Shown: piece by piece, positions 42,571-50,338 of the stretch
How the letters are laid out: each line of letters opens with the position of its first letter
Numbering within the stretch: the first letter of the stretch is position 1
Translations under genes and position numbers: made by a program
DNA from: Bdellovibrionales bacterium
GTDB taxonomy: Bacteria; Bdellovibrionota; Bdellovibrionia; Bdellovibrionales; UBA1609
Direction of reading: 5' to 3'
DNA length: 64,000 bases
NCBI GenBank assembly: GCA_019637855.1
Contig: JAHBUX010000011.1
Location: 1-64,000, forward strand
Notes under the pieces: generated by a model
Seen by the model: only the letters and a program-made list of their open reading frames with translations
The model's database searches: none
What the model was told of the DNA's origin: nothing

Positions 42571-43485
42571 ATGAGTCAGTCGAACACACCCGCCCTCAGT
42601 ATCGAAAATGTGGTTAAGAATTATGGTCCAGTCCAGGCCCTGCAAGGCGTTTCCTTCGATGTAAAAAAAGGGGAGGTGTTTGGTCTGCTGGGACCGAACG
42701 GCGCCGGCAAGACGTCATTGATATCCATTATCGTTACGCTCGAGAAGGCCACTCATGGACGGGCGCGCGTCTTTGGTCATGATGTGTCCACCCACCCGCG
42801 CGAGGCCAAACTGAATCTGGGTTGGGTTTCGCAAGAGATCATCAACTCAGGCTTCTTCGATGTGGAAGAGATTTTAAAGTTCCATGCGGGCTATTACGGA
42901 GTCAGCGAACGGGCCGACCGCATCGAGTACATTCTTAAAGGTCTATCGCTCTGGGAGCATCGCAAGAAGAAGGTGAAGCAGTTGAGCGGCGGCATGAAGC
43001 GCCGTTTGATGATTGCCAAAGCTCTCGTGCACGAGCCAGGACTTCTTTTGTTGGATGAGCCCACCGCCGGTGTGGATGTTGAGTTGAGGATGAAGCTTTG
43101 GGATTTTGTTGAAGAGTTGAAAGGCAAAGGACTCTCGATTCTATTGACCACCCATTACCTGGAAGAGGCCGAGCGTCTGTGTGATCGCGTGGCCATTATT
43201 CACAAAGGGCAGATCCGCGCCATCGGTGGAACGCGCATGTTGATCGAAGAGTGGAGTCGTAAAAAAGTGACCCTGCGTTTGACCGAGCCCGTGCAAAGCC
43301 TGATGCACCCCGATCTGGTGAAGGGTTCGGGCCAAGAGTGGGTCTTTTTGACCGCCATGACCAAAACGCTGGGTGAGCTTTTGCAAGAATTAAAATTGAA
43401 CTCGGCACACCTGAATGATGTGAAAGTGGACGAGGGTTCGCTCGAAGATGTGTTTATGCGTCTGACACAAGAGGGGAAAGCATGA
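42571..43485 (+). CDS. ABC transporter ATP-binding protein (ABC-2 exporter)
   Basis: A 304-residue ATPase: Walker A GPNGAGKTS, Q-loop region GWVSQE, signature LSGGMKRR, Walker B LLLLDEPTAGVD and switch histidine TTHYLEE. The C-terminal segment of about 80 residues is usual for DrrA/NodI-type exporters. ATG 42571 or GTG 42568 could start it; no strong Shine-Dalgarno. Its stop overlaps the permease start (ATGA). Substrate unknown. Confidence 0.9.
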   Translation: MSQSNTPALSIENVVKNYGPVQALQGVSFDVKKGEVFGLLGPNGAGKTSLISIIVTLEKATHGRARVFGHDVSTHPREAKLNLGWVSQEIINSGFFDVEEILKFHAGYYGVSERADRIEYILKGLSLWEHRKKKVKQLSGGMKRRLMIAKALVHEPGLLLLDEPTAGVDVELRMKLWDFVEELKGKGLSILLTTHYLEEAERLCDRVAIIHKGQIRAIGGTRMLIEEWSRKKVTLRLTEPVQSLMHPDLVKGSGQEWVFLTAMTKTLGELLQELKLNSAHLNDVKVDEGSLEDVFMRLTQEGKA

Positions 43486-44279
43486 TCAAGCGGCGGGATA
43501 TTCGTTGGACGCCCTTTCTCACGCTCTTTCAGCGCGAGATTCAGCGCTTTGTGAAAGTCATCGTGCAAACCGTGGTTACTCCCTTCGTCAGCTCGACTCT
43601 CTATCTCATGATTTTCGGTGTGAGTTTGGGCAGTCAGATTGTGTTGCAAGACGGAGTGCCTTACTTAGCCTTCTTGATTCCTGGATTGGTCATGATGGGC
43701 TGTTTGAACAACGCCTTTCAAAACAGCTCATCGTCCATCATCAGCTCTAAATTCAGTGGTGATTTGGAAGATCTCAAAGCGGCGCCCTTTAGTCCCTCAC
43801 AAATCATCTGGTCGTTGAGTCTGGCCGCCTTGGTGCGTGGCTTGGTGGTTGGTACCGTGACCTTTTTGGTCGGGCAGTGCTGCTATTACTTTATGTATGG
43901 TGACTTTATGTCGATCGCGGCCCCGTTGGTGCTTTTCTCCTTTCTAGTGTTGGGTGGACTGTGCTTTGCGAACTTGGGCATAACGGTGGCGTTTTGGGCC
44001 CGCACTTTTGATCAGATGAGCGCTGTGAGCGGCTTTATTTTGATGCCATTGATTTATTTGGGCGGCGTTTTCTTCTCGGTGGACCATCTGCCGGGCTTTT
44101 GGCGGCAAATTTCCTTGTTCAATCCTTTGCTTTATATGATCAATGGCGTACGTTTCGGCCTGTTGGGCAAATCCGATGTGGATCCCATGACAGCGCTGGC
44201 GGTTTCGCTATTGGCCTTCTTGATCACTCTGGGCCTGGCGTTGAACAGCCTGCGTAGAGGCAGCTTCCAGAGGTGGTAA
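43482..44279 (+). CDS. ABC-2 type transporter permease
   Basis: A 265-residue membrane protein with six spans: an N-terminal amphipathic helix (TLFQREIQRFVKVIVQT), spans from about 35, the loop FSGDLEDLKAAPFSPSQIIW and the ABC-2 signature near LGGVFFSVDHLPGFWRQI. Coupled to the ATPase by an ATGA overlap and three bases ahead of ffh, so the exporter heads the translation/SRP transcript. Confidence 0.9.
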   Translation: MIKRRDIRWTPFLTLFQREIQRFVKVIVQTVVTPFVSSTLYLMIFGVSLGSQIVLQDGVPYLAFLIPGLVMMGCLNNAFQNSSSSIISSKFSGDLEDLKAAPFSPSQIIWSLSLAALVRGLVVGTVTFLVGQCCYYFMYGDFMSIAAPLVLFSFLVLGGLCFANLGITVAFWARTFDQMSAVSGFILMPLIYLGGVFFSVDHLPGFWRQISLFNPLLYMINGVRFGLLGKSDVDPMTALAVSLLAFLITLGLALNSLRRGSFQRW

Positions 44280-44282
44280 ATC

Positions 44283-45617
44283 ATGTTTGAAAATCTCTCC
44301 GATAAACTGACGGCAACCCTACAGAGGGTGCGTGGTCAGGCCAAAATCACTGAGAGCAATATTGAAGAGGCGATCAAAGAGATTCGCCTTAGCCTGCTTG
44401 AAGCCGACGTGAACTTTAAAGTCGTTAAGACTTTCCTTGAACAAGTGAAGGCTAAGGCTTTGGGTGCCGAGGTTTTGCAAAGTCTTACTGCCGGTCAGCA
44501 GTTCACAAAAATTGTGCATGACGAACTGGTGCACATGTTGGGCGACGCCGCCACTGAGATGAAATTGAAGGGCGATCCTTCGGTGGTTTTCCTGGTCGGG
44601 TTGCAAGGGGTTGGTAAAACCACGACCGCGGCCAAGCTTGCACTTTACGTGCGCCAAAAGCTGCAGAAAAAGCCGGGTCTTGTGCCTGCGGATATCTATC
44701 GCCCGGCTGCCATCGAGCAGCTGACGGTGATCGCTAAACAAAACAATCTACCGATCTTCCCCACCAAGGCCACCGACAAGCCCGAGCAGATCTTAGCTGC
44801 CGCTAAACAATGGGCCAAAGAAGAAATGATCGAAGTGGTGATTGTCGATACGGCCGGTCGCCTACAGATCGATGAAGCCCTGATGACCGAGTTGAGCAAT
44901 TTAAAAAGCATCTGGTCGCCCAATGAGGTGCTCTTAGTCTCCGATGCGATGTTGGGACAACAGAGTGTGCAAGTGGCCGAAGGTTTTCACCAACAGCTTG
45001 GTTTGACGGGTTTGGTGCTGACCAAGGTGGATGGGGATGCCCGTGGTGGGGCGGCCTTAAGTATTCGCTCGGCAACGGGTGTGCCGATTAAGTTTCTCGG
45101 TATTGGTGAGAAAGTCGCTAACCTGGAAGTGTTTCATCCCGATCGCTTGGCGGGCCGTATTCTCGGCATGGGCGACGTTATGTCCCTGGTGGAGAAGGCG
45201 CAGGAGGTCATTGATGAGAAGACCGCTCGTGAATCCGCCAAGAAAATCGCCAAGTCGGCTTTCACCTTGGAAGATTTTTTGAGCCAGATCCAAATGATGA
45301 AAAAGATGGGCGGAATTGAATCCCTCCTTAAATTAGTCCCGGGCATGGGGAATCTGACCAAGCAATTGAAAGACATGGCCCCCCCGGACAAAGAGGTTAA
45401 AAAGATCGAAGCGATTATTCGTTCGATGACTCCCAATGAGCGCAGCAATCCAAAGATCCTCAATGGTTCGAGGCGCTTACGGATCGCGAATGGCTCCGGA
45501 ACTGAGGTGAAAGACGTCAACCGCCTGGTGCAGCAGTTTGCTCAGGCGCAAAAGATGATGTCCCAGATGATGAAAATGGGAATGGGTGGACGGGGCGGCG
45601 GCCGCGGCTTATTTTAA
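44283..45617 (+). CDS. ffh: Signal recognition particle protein Ffh
   Basis: A 444-residue SRP54 GTPase that binds signal peptides of nascent membrane proteins with 4.5S RNA. N domain (LSDKLTATLQRVRG), G domain with GLQGVGKTTTAAKLA, DTAGRLQID, TKVDGDARGG, and a methionine-rich M domain (FLSQIQMMKKMGGIESLLKLVPGMG, MMSQMMKMGMGG). Complete. No 4.5S RNA gene is visible nearby. Confidence 0.97.
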   Translation: MFENLSDKLTATLQRVRGQAKITESNIEEAIKEIRLSLLEADVNFKVVKTFLEQVKAKALGAEVLQSLTAGQQFTKIVHDELVHMLGDAATEMKLKGDPSVVFLVGLQGVGKTTTAAKLALYVRQKLQKKPGLVPADIYRPAAIEQLTVIAKQNNLPIFPTKATDKPEQILAAAKQWAKEEMIEVVIVDTAGRLQIDEALMTELSNLKSIWSPNEVLLVSDAMLGQQSVQVAEGFHQQLGLTGLVLTKVDGDARGGAALSIRSATGVPIKFLGIGEKVANLEVFHPDRLAGRILGMGDVMSLVEKAQEVIDEKTARESAKKIAKSAFTLEDFLSQIQMMKKMGGIESLLKLVPGMGNLTKQLKDMAPPDKEVKKIEAIIRSMTPNERSNPKILNGSRRLRIANGSGTEVKDVNRLVQQFAQAQKMMSQMMKMGMGGRGGGRGLF

Positions 45618-45697
45618 CCCGTTTTTATCGGTTGCCCTGCCTTTAAAACCGTTGTAATTCCTTAACTCTTTCAAAAAGCAGGAAGGATACTTAAAAC

Positions 45698-45943
45698 ATG
45701 GTCGTTATTCGACTGGCTCGCTTCGGAAAAAAACATAGCCCCAGATACAGAGTCACAGTGGCCGATGATCGCCGCTGTTTGCGTGGAAAATTCATTGAGG
45801 TTTTGGGTCACTACAATCCGACTCCCCAAGGTGCTGAAAAAGAATTCACCGTGGACATGGAGAAGGTTAACGCTTGGATCGCTAAGGGCGCGCAACCGTC
45901 AGAGCGTGTGAAGAGTCTTATCCGCAAACAAGCAAAGGCCTAG
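45698..45943 (+). CDS. rpsP: 30S ribosomal protein S16
   Basis: An 81-residue S16 (MVVIRLARFGKKHSPRYRV, FIEVLGHYNP, KVNAWIAKGAQPSERV), full length. AGGAAGGA precedes the ATG. It begins the conserved rpsP-khpA-rimM-trmD-rplS order. Confidence 0.97.
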   Translation: MVVIRLARFGKKHSPRYRVTVADDRRCLRGKFIEVLGHYNPTPQGAEKEFTVDMEKVNAWIAKGAQPSERVKSLIRKQAKA

Positions 45944-45990
45944 TTCCTTAAACCTTTGCCCTTGCACCCGTGAATTTTCATGGTTTAAGA

Positions 45991-45996
45991 TATAAT
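45991..45996 (+). promoter_or_regulatory. TATAAT box upstream of khpA
   Basis: A perfect TATAAT 42 bases before khpA. TTGCAC at 45962-45967 is 23 bases away, too far for a normal -35, so an internal promoter is only possible. Confidence 0.25.
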
Positions 45997-46037
45997 AAAC
46001 TCTGAACACACACACTCAGCAGCTATGAGGTGAAACA

Positions 46038-46283
46038 ATGGACCCGTCGTCTCTTAAAGATCTTGTTGAATTTATGGCCAAATCTCTCGTGGATAAGCCA
46101 GACGAAGTGGAAGTCAATGAAGTGGTAGGGGAACAGACCACCGTAGTTGAATTGAAAGTCGCCAAAGAAGATCTAGGTAAAGTTATTGGTAAGCAAGGTC
46201 GTACCGCGCGTTCGATGCGCACTATTTTAAATGCGGCCAGTACGAAACTCCATAAACGCAGTGTCCTCGAGATCGTCGAGTAG
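46038..46283 (+). CDS. khpA: KH-domain RNA-binding protein KhpA
   Basis: An 81-residue KH-domain protein: [42 protein letters not shown] with the GxxG loop (GKQG). KhpA partners KhpB in RNA binding and cell-size control in several bacteria and typically sits between rpsP and rimM. GAGGTGAAAC precedes the ATG. The rimM frame begins inside its 3' end. Confidence 0.93.
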   Translation: MDPSSLKDLVEFMAKSLVDKPDEVEVNEVVGEQTTVVELKVAKEDLGKVIGKQGRTARSMRTILNAASTKLHKRSVLEIVE

Positions 46284-46815
46284 TCACACTCCCTTATTCT
46301 TTACAGGTTATCACTGTGTCGGCTTTATCAAGTCGGCACACGGAATCCGCGGCGAACTGTTTTTAGGACTGTTCGCTGGTCAGGCTGATTGGGAGAGCCT
46401 CTCCCTTTCGTTGCTTTTGCCCGGAAGTTCCGAGCTCAAAGATTTCGAGCTTACCTCTTTAAAACCACACAAAGACGGAATGATCGTGCGCCTGAAAGGC
46501 GTCGACACCCGTAACGAGGCCGAGCTCTTACGTAAATCGCAGGTGTATATACCCGAGGCCGCGCTCGAGAGTGAGCCTGGTCATCCGATTTTCTTGGCTC
46601 AGATTCAAGGTTTTGAGCTCACCGATCCGGCGGGAGCGGTGTTGGGAAGGATTGAAGGCTTTTCTTCCAATGGGCCGCAAGATCTGCTGCAGGTGCGGGT
46701 TTCCGGCCGTATCGCGCTCGTTCCATTCATCGATGAATTTATCGTCGATATAGATTTTGACAAAAAACAAGTCCGCATGGATCTTCCTCCTGGATTGCTC
46801 AATGAGGAAGAATGA
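46261..46815 (+). CDS. rimM: Ribosome maturation factor RimM
   Basis: A 16S rRNA-processing protein of about 184 residues. [19 protein letters not shown] is the N-terminal RimM barrel; [14 protein letters not shown] and [22 protein letters not shown] form the PRC-like C-terminal domain. The start is uncertain: no start codon lies in frame after the khpA stop, so translation must begin inside khpA at GTG 46261 or ATG 46231, and neither has a Shine-Dalgarno. Coupled re-initiation is likely. Its stop overlaps trmD. Confidence 0.9.
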   Translation: MSSRSSSSHTPLFFTGYHCVGFIKSAHGIRGELFLGLFAGQADWESLSLSLLLPGSSELKDFELTSLKPHKDGMIVRLKGVDTRNEAELLRKSQVYIPEAALESEPGHPIFLAQIQGFELTDPAGAVLGRIEGFSSNGPQDLLQVRVSGRIALVPFIDEFIVDIDFDKKQVRMDLPPGLLNEEE

Positions 46816-47582
46816 AGTTTTCGGTTATCACCTTATTCCCCCGTATCGTTGAGGCCTTCGCGGCCGAAGGTTTGCTGGCGCAGGCGCGTGAGCGTGGGTT
46901 GCTCGCGCTGGAGACTGTGAATCCCCGTCAATTCACTGAGGACGTGCATCAGACGGTGGACGACCGCACCTTTGGTGGCGGCGATGGCATGGTGATGAAG
47001 GTGGAACCCTTGGCGCGCGCGGTGGCGACCCTTGAGCCTGGCACTCGCGTGGTGGTTCTAAGTCCGCAAGGTCGTCTCTGGCAGCAGAGTGAAGCGGCCG
47101 CTTGGGCTAAAGAGGGGCGTCCGGTGGCGTTTGTGTGCGGCCGCTATGCCGGTATCGATCATCGCTTTACAGTGAAGTATGCAGACGATGAAATCTCCAT
47201 CGGAGATTATGTGTTGAACGGGGGGGAAGTCGCCGCTTGCGCTATCATCGAGTCCGTGGCGCGTTTGATTCCCGGAGTGCTTGGCAATGCCGTGTCGGCG
47301 GCGCGCGACAGTTTCTCTGAACGCTTGTTGGAGTGCCCGCAGTTCACTCGCCCGCGTGAAGTGGAAGGCATGAGTGTTCCGGCGCCATTGCTCAGTGGGC
47401 ATCACGCTAAGATCAATGAGTTTGAGAACTCCGTGGCGCTGGTGCGCACGGCCTTGTTTCGCCCGGATCTATTGAGTGCAGAGGCTGAACTGCAGCCCGC
47501 GGTGAAGGTGGTTGGCGCATTGAATGATAACGAACTTTACGCTCTCGGTTTGACCCGTGAGGATTTGAAGGAGCTGCAATGA
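46812..47582 (+). CDS. trmD: tRNA (guanine-N1)-methyltransferase TrmD
   Basis: A 256-residue SPOUT enzyme that makes m1G37 in tRNAs. FSVITLFPRIVEAF, DDRTFGGGDGMVMK, VVVLSPQGR, VCGRYAGIDHRF and ISIGDYVLNGGEVAA cover the knotted SAM-binding site; GHHAKINEF is in the C-terminal domain. The usual E of the RYEGID motif is A here (RYAGID). ATGA overlap with rimM and another with the next gene. Confidence 0.95.
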   Translation: MKFSVITLFPRIVEAFAAEGLLAQARERGLLALETVNPRQFTEDVHQTVDDRTFGGGDGMVMKVEPLARAVATLEPGTRVVVLSPQGRLWQQSEAAAWAKEGRPVAFVCGRYAGIDHRFTVKYADDEISIGDYVLNGGEVAACAIIESVARLIPGVLGNAVSAARDSFSERLLECPQFTRPREVEGMSVPAPLLSGHHAKINEFENSVALVRTALFRPDLLSAEAELQPAVKVVGALNDNELYALGLTREDLKELQ

Positions 47583-48178
47583 GCCGTGCGCCTGTGCATG
47601 TGGCTTTAATTCATTGGCCGGTTTTTGATCGCGCCCGCAATACGGTGTGCACCAATGTCACCAATTTCGATATCCACGATATCGCGCGTGCGGCCCGCAC
47701 CTACGGCGTTGAAAAGTACTTCATCGTACATCGTTTGAAGGAGCAGCTCAGCTTTGTGTCGCGTATTTTAGATCATTGGCGCGTGGGCACTGGCTCCGAA
47801 TACAACCCCAAACGTAAAACCGCGCTCGGCATGGTGCATACGGCGGAGAGTTTAGAAGACGTGATCAAGACCTTCGAGGTGAAGCCCTTTATCGTTTGTA
47901 CCTCCGCCCGGGATCTGCCCATTCCTCGCGCCACCTTTAAGGCCCTGCGAGAGCAGATTTGGAACCCGGATGGGCCACCCAAGGGAATGGGTGAGGCTGG
48001 TCTACCACGGCCCATTTTATTGGTTTTTGGCACCGGTTTCGGCCTGGGAGATGCCGTTTTGGCGCAGGCGGACGCACTGCTTGAACCCTTAAAGGGAGCC
48101 TCGCACGACGATTACCGCCATCTTTCTGTGCGCTCGGCCGTAAGTATCGTCCTTGACCGCCTACTAGGTGCGTGGTAA
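47579..48178 (+). CDS. SPOUT-type RNA methyltransferase
   Basis: A 199-residue protein directly coupled to trmD (ATGA). [39 protein letters not shown] and [19 protein letters not shown] show a SPOUT-class fold, in a group usually found beside trmD in Deltaproteobacteria-like genomes. The RNA target is not known to me. No N-terminal RNA-binding extension is present. Confidence 0.8.
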   Translation: MSRAPVHVALIHWPVFDRARNTVCTNVTNFDIHDIARAARTYGVEKYFIVHRLKEQLSFVSRILDHWRVGTGSEYNPKRKTALGMVHTAESLEDVIKTFEVKPFIVCTSARDLPIPRATFKALREQIWNPDGPPKGMGEAGLPRPILLVFGTGFGLGDAVLAQADALLEPLKGASHDDYRHLSVRSAVSIVLDRLLGAW

Positions 48179-48212
48179 CTCATCGTTTTTCGCCAAAAAG
48201 TTGGAGCGCGTC

Positions 48213-48695
48213 ATGTCCGATCTAGTTCGTCGAGTCACCTTTGAACGTAATAAATCTGCTAAAAAGCTTCCCGATTTTTCCACGGGCGACACCGTTGGTG
48301 TGTACGTGAAAGTTAAAGAGGGTGAGAAAGAGCGCGTCCAGCTCTTTGCTGGCGTGGTTTTGAAAGTGCAGGGCAGCGGTTCTGGCCGTTCGTTCACTGT
48401 GCGCAAGATCTCGAGCGGTGTGGGCGTGGAAAGAACTTTCCCGTTGTTGTCGCCGATGATCGATCGCGTGGAGCTGATCTCGCGCGGTAAAGTGCGTCGC
48501 TCGCGTTTGTTTTATCTTCGTGGCTTGAAAGGCCGTTCGGCGCGTTTGGATTCCGAACTGGTATTTGCTGAAGGTGAAGCTGTTGGTGCGGCTGACGATG
48601 TCGCTGTTGAAGCTCCGGCTGAGGGCGCAGAAGCTGCTCCCGCTCCGAAAGCCGAAAAGAAAGCCAAAAAAGACAAGCCCGCCGCTAAGGCTTAA
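48213..48695 (+). CDS. rplS: 50S ribosomal protein L19
   Basis: A 160-residue L19. The conserved core ([64 protein letters not shown]) spans about 115 residues. A tail of about 40 residues rich in Ala, Glu, Pro and Lys follows, which most L19 proteins lack. GGAG precedes the ATG at 48213, chosen over an upstream GTG. Confidence 0.95.
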   Translation: MSDLVRRVTFERNKSAKKLPDFSTGDTVGVYVKVKEGEKERVQLFAGVVLKVQGSGSGRSFTVRKISSGVGVERTFPLLSPMIDRVELISRGKVRRSRLFYLRGLKGRSARLDSELVFAEGEAVGAADDVAVEAPAEGAEAAPAPKAEKKAKKDKPAAKA

Positions 48696-48909
48696 TCGAT
48701 CTTTCAGGTCATCCCTCCGGTCCGTAATTCTTGCGGGCCGGTCCGTAATTCTTGCGGGCCGGTCTGTAAAGCCCACGGAATTCGTGCCTTGGGCACCTAC
48801 ACATCCTAAAAAAATCAATTCAACGCTGTGATCTAACCTCTAGATCGCCGCCGGATTTTTGCGTTAAGCTCCAAGGTCTAACATTGATTTGCACCTGGGA
48901 TTTTACAGC
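48696..48909. other. 214-base gap between rplS and rnhB
   Basis: No gene is seen. It holds the 21-base tandem repeat described separately and an AT-rich stretch (about 48805-48860). A promoter for rnhB may lie here but no clear -35/-10 pair stands out. Confidence 0.5.
48717..48770. repeat. Tandem 21-base repeat, about 2.5 copies
   Basis: A unit starting CCGGTCCGTAATTC and ending TTGCGGG occurs exactly at 48717-48737 and 48738-48758, then a partial copy with one change runs to 48770. It lies just downstream of rplS. Not hairpin-rich enough to be a clear terminator. Confidence 0.75.
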
Positions 48910-49590
48910 ATGAAACGTACGCGAAGGCTTGGTTTAGTGGATTGGCTCTCATATGGACCCGGACCTGTGATTGGTGTGGACGAAGTCGGACGTGGTTGTC
49001 TGGCCGGACCGGTGGTCGCCGCGGCTGTGATCCTCGCTAACAAAACCCGGTGTCGCCGTTTCCATGATTCGAAAGTTTTGACCGAATCTCGGAGAGAAGA
49101 ACTCTTCACAACGATTCAGAGCGAACACCAGTGGGCCGTGGGTTTTGCATCTGTCGAAGAGATTGATCGTATCAACATCTACCATGCGTCTCTTTTAGCT
49201 ATGCGCCGGGCCGTCAATGCCCTGCAAGTGAAGGTGGGCGGACATGTATTGGTGGATGGTATTGCCCGGATTCCGCGTCTGCGCGGAATGGAGCAAACCA
49301 CCTTGGTGCAGGGCGACTCACGGGCTGAGCCGATCAGCGCGGCTTCGATCGTGGCTAAGGTGACTCGCGATCGTTTTATGAAGGAGTTGGCGGAAAAGTT
49401 TCCGCATTATGGATTTGAAGTGCACAAAGGCTATGCCACCAAATTCCATCGTGCCCAGCTGGCAAAGGTGGGTCCGTGCGCGTTCCATCGCCGCAGTTTC
49501 AACTGGGGGACAGAAGTCTCTACGGACCATCCGCTCGCAAGCCTCGGAGCTGAGAGTGTGCGAGTATCTCCAGCAGCAGGGTTGGAGTGA
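48910..49590 (+). CDS. rnhB: Ribonuclease HII
   Basis: A 226-residue RNase HII, which removes ribonucleotides from DNA and RNA from hybrids. [19 protein letters not shown] holds the first catalytic D-E pair; [25 protein letters not shown] and [15 protein letters not shown] hold the rest; HKGYATKFH is the basic patch. ATG 48910 is preceded by GGGA. The C-terminal 25 residues go beyond the core and overlap the yraN-like gene. Confidence 0.93.
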   Translation: MKRTRRLGLVDWLSYGPGPVIGVDEVGRGCLAGPVVAAAVILANKTRCRRFHDSKVLTESRREELFTTIQSEHQWAVGFASVEEIDRINIYHASLLAMRRAVNALQVKVGGHVLVDGIARIPRLRGMEQTTLVQGDSRAEPISAASIVAKVTRDRFMKELAEKFPHYGFEVHKGYATKFHRAQLAKVGPCAFHRRSFNWGTEVSTDHPLASLGAESVRVSPAAGLE

Positions 49591-49834
49591 GATCCTGCAC
49601 GATGTGACGTGCGCCCGTGTGCAGCTCGATATCGTGGCGCGTTCGCCGCGCGGTATACTCACCATTGTCGAAGTTAAAATGCAAAGCCCACGCGCCATCG
49701 CTTTTTTGTCGCGCACTCAGAACCAGCGTCTTTTACGGGCGGCGAGTGTATTGGCCCAGTGCGAACCAGTGCAATTGGTGCTGGCTCTAGTGGAGTCCAG
49801 TCGACTTCGCCTTTTGCCGGTCGATGCGATTTGA
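49433..49834 (+). CDS. yraN: YraN/UPF0102-family nuclease-fold protein
   Basis: A protein of about 133 residues whose core ([39 protein letters not shown]) matches UPF0102: the D in QLDIVA and the E-x-K in VEVK are the PD-(D/E)XK-like catalytic residues. Usual GEIDLI is QLDIVA here, and the first conserved E is present in SELRV. Much of the N-terminus overlaps rnhB in another frame; ATG 49433 (AAAGG ahead) is chosen but the true start is unclear. The rnhB-yraN pairing is conserved in many bacteria. Confidence 0.75.
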   Translation: MPPNSIVPSWQRWVRARSIAAVSTGGQKSLRTIRSQASELRVCEYLQQQGWSEILHDVTCARVQLDIVARSPRGILTIVEVKMQSPRAIAFLSRTQNQRLLRAASVLAQCEPVQLVLALVESSRLRLLPVDAI

Positions 49835-49880
49835 AGACCGCCCGGATTGACAGATTCTTCCAATATGGGACACTTGAAGA

Positions 49881-50255
49881 ATGAAACGTGCCCTAGCGCT
49901 AGTGTTCGCGATTGCTTTAAGCCTACCGGCTCGTGCCGACAATCCTCAGCGCGAATTTCTCACCAGCTGCACTTATGGCGTTATGGCCGGAACTTTGGTG
50001 GGTGTGGCCTCGCTCGCATTCGTTTCTAAGCCCGGCGACAACTTGAATCGCGTGGCGCGGGGCGCTTCTATCGGTCTTTACACTGGCATCTTGCTCGGTT
50101 TTTACGTCGTTTACATCGTGCCTGGCATGCAATCTGGCGAAGAAGAAGATCCGGTCGCTATGTACAAAAGCCTGCCGTTTATGATCGCGCCCACCTTCAC
50201 CGCCGACAATCGGTTAGACGGTGTGCACGCAGACTTCACAGTTCTTCGTTTCTAA
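49881..50255 (+). CDS. Small exported/membrane protein
   Basis: A 124-residue protein with a signal peptide (cleavage after PARA, near 19) and two hydrophobic segments (YGVMAGTLVGVASLAFV and ASIGLYTGILLGFYVVYIVPGM) that contain glycine-zipper-like spacing, suggesting membrane insertion. A polar tail follows. Family not recognised. A very long hairpin overlaps its stop. Confidence 0.7.
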   Translation: MKRALALVFAIALSLPARADNPQREFLTSCTYGVMAGTLVGVASLAFVSKPGDNLNRVARGASIGLYTGILLGFYVVYIVPGMQSGEEEDPVAMYKSLPFMIAPTFTADNRLDGVHADFTVLRF

Positions 50256-50338
50256 AAGGTACCAGCTTCCTTTCTGGAATGCTTTGCGCCACTAGCGTGG
50301 CTGCAATGCATTCCAGAAAGGAAGCTGGTACCTTTTAG
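50252..50338. repeat. Perfect 31-bp inverted repeat spanning both convergent stop codons
   Basis: Bases 50252-50282 are the exact reverse complement of 50308-50338. The 25-base loop has its own small stem (GCCAC/GTGGC). The TAA stops of both convergent genes (50253-50255 and complement of 50335-50337) lie at matching places in the arms. AAAA/TTTT tracts at the outer ends allow termination in both directions. It looks like a mobile or repeat-derived terminator. Confidence 0.9.
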
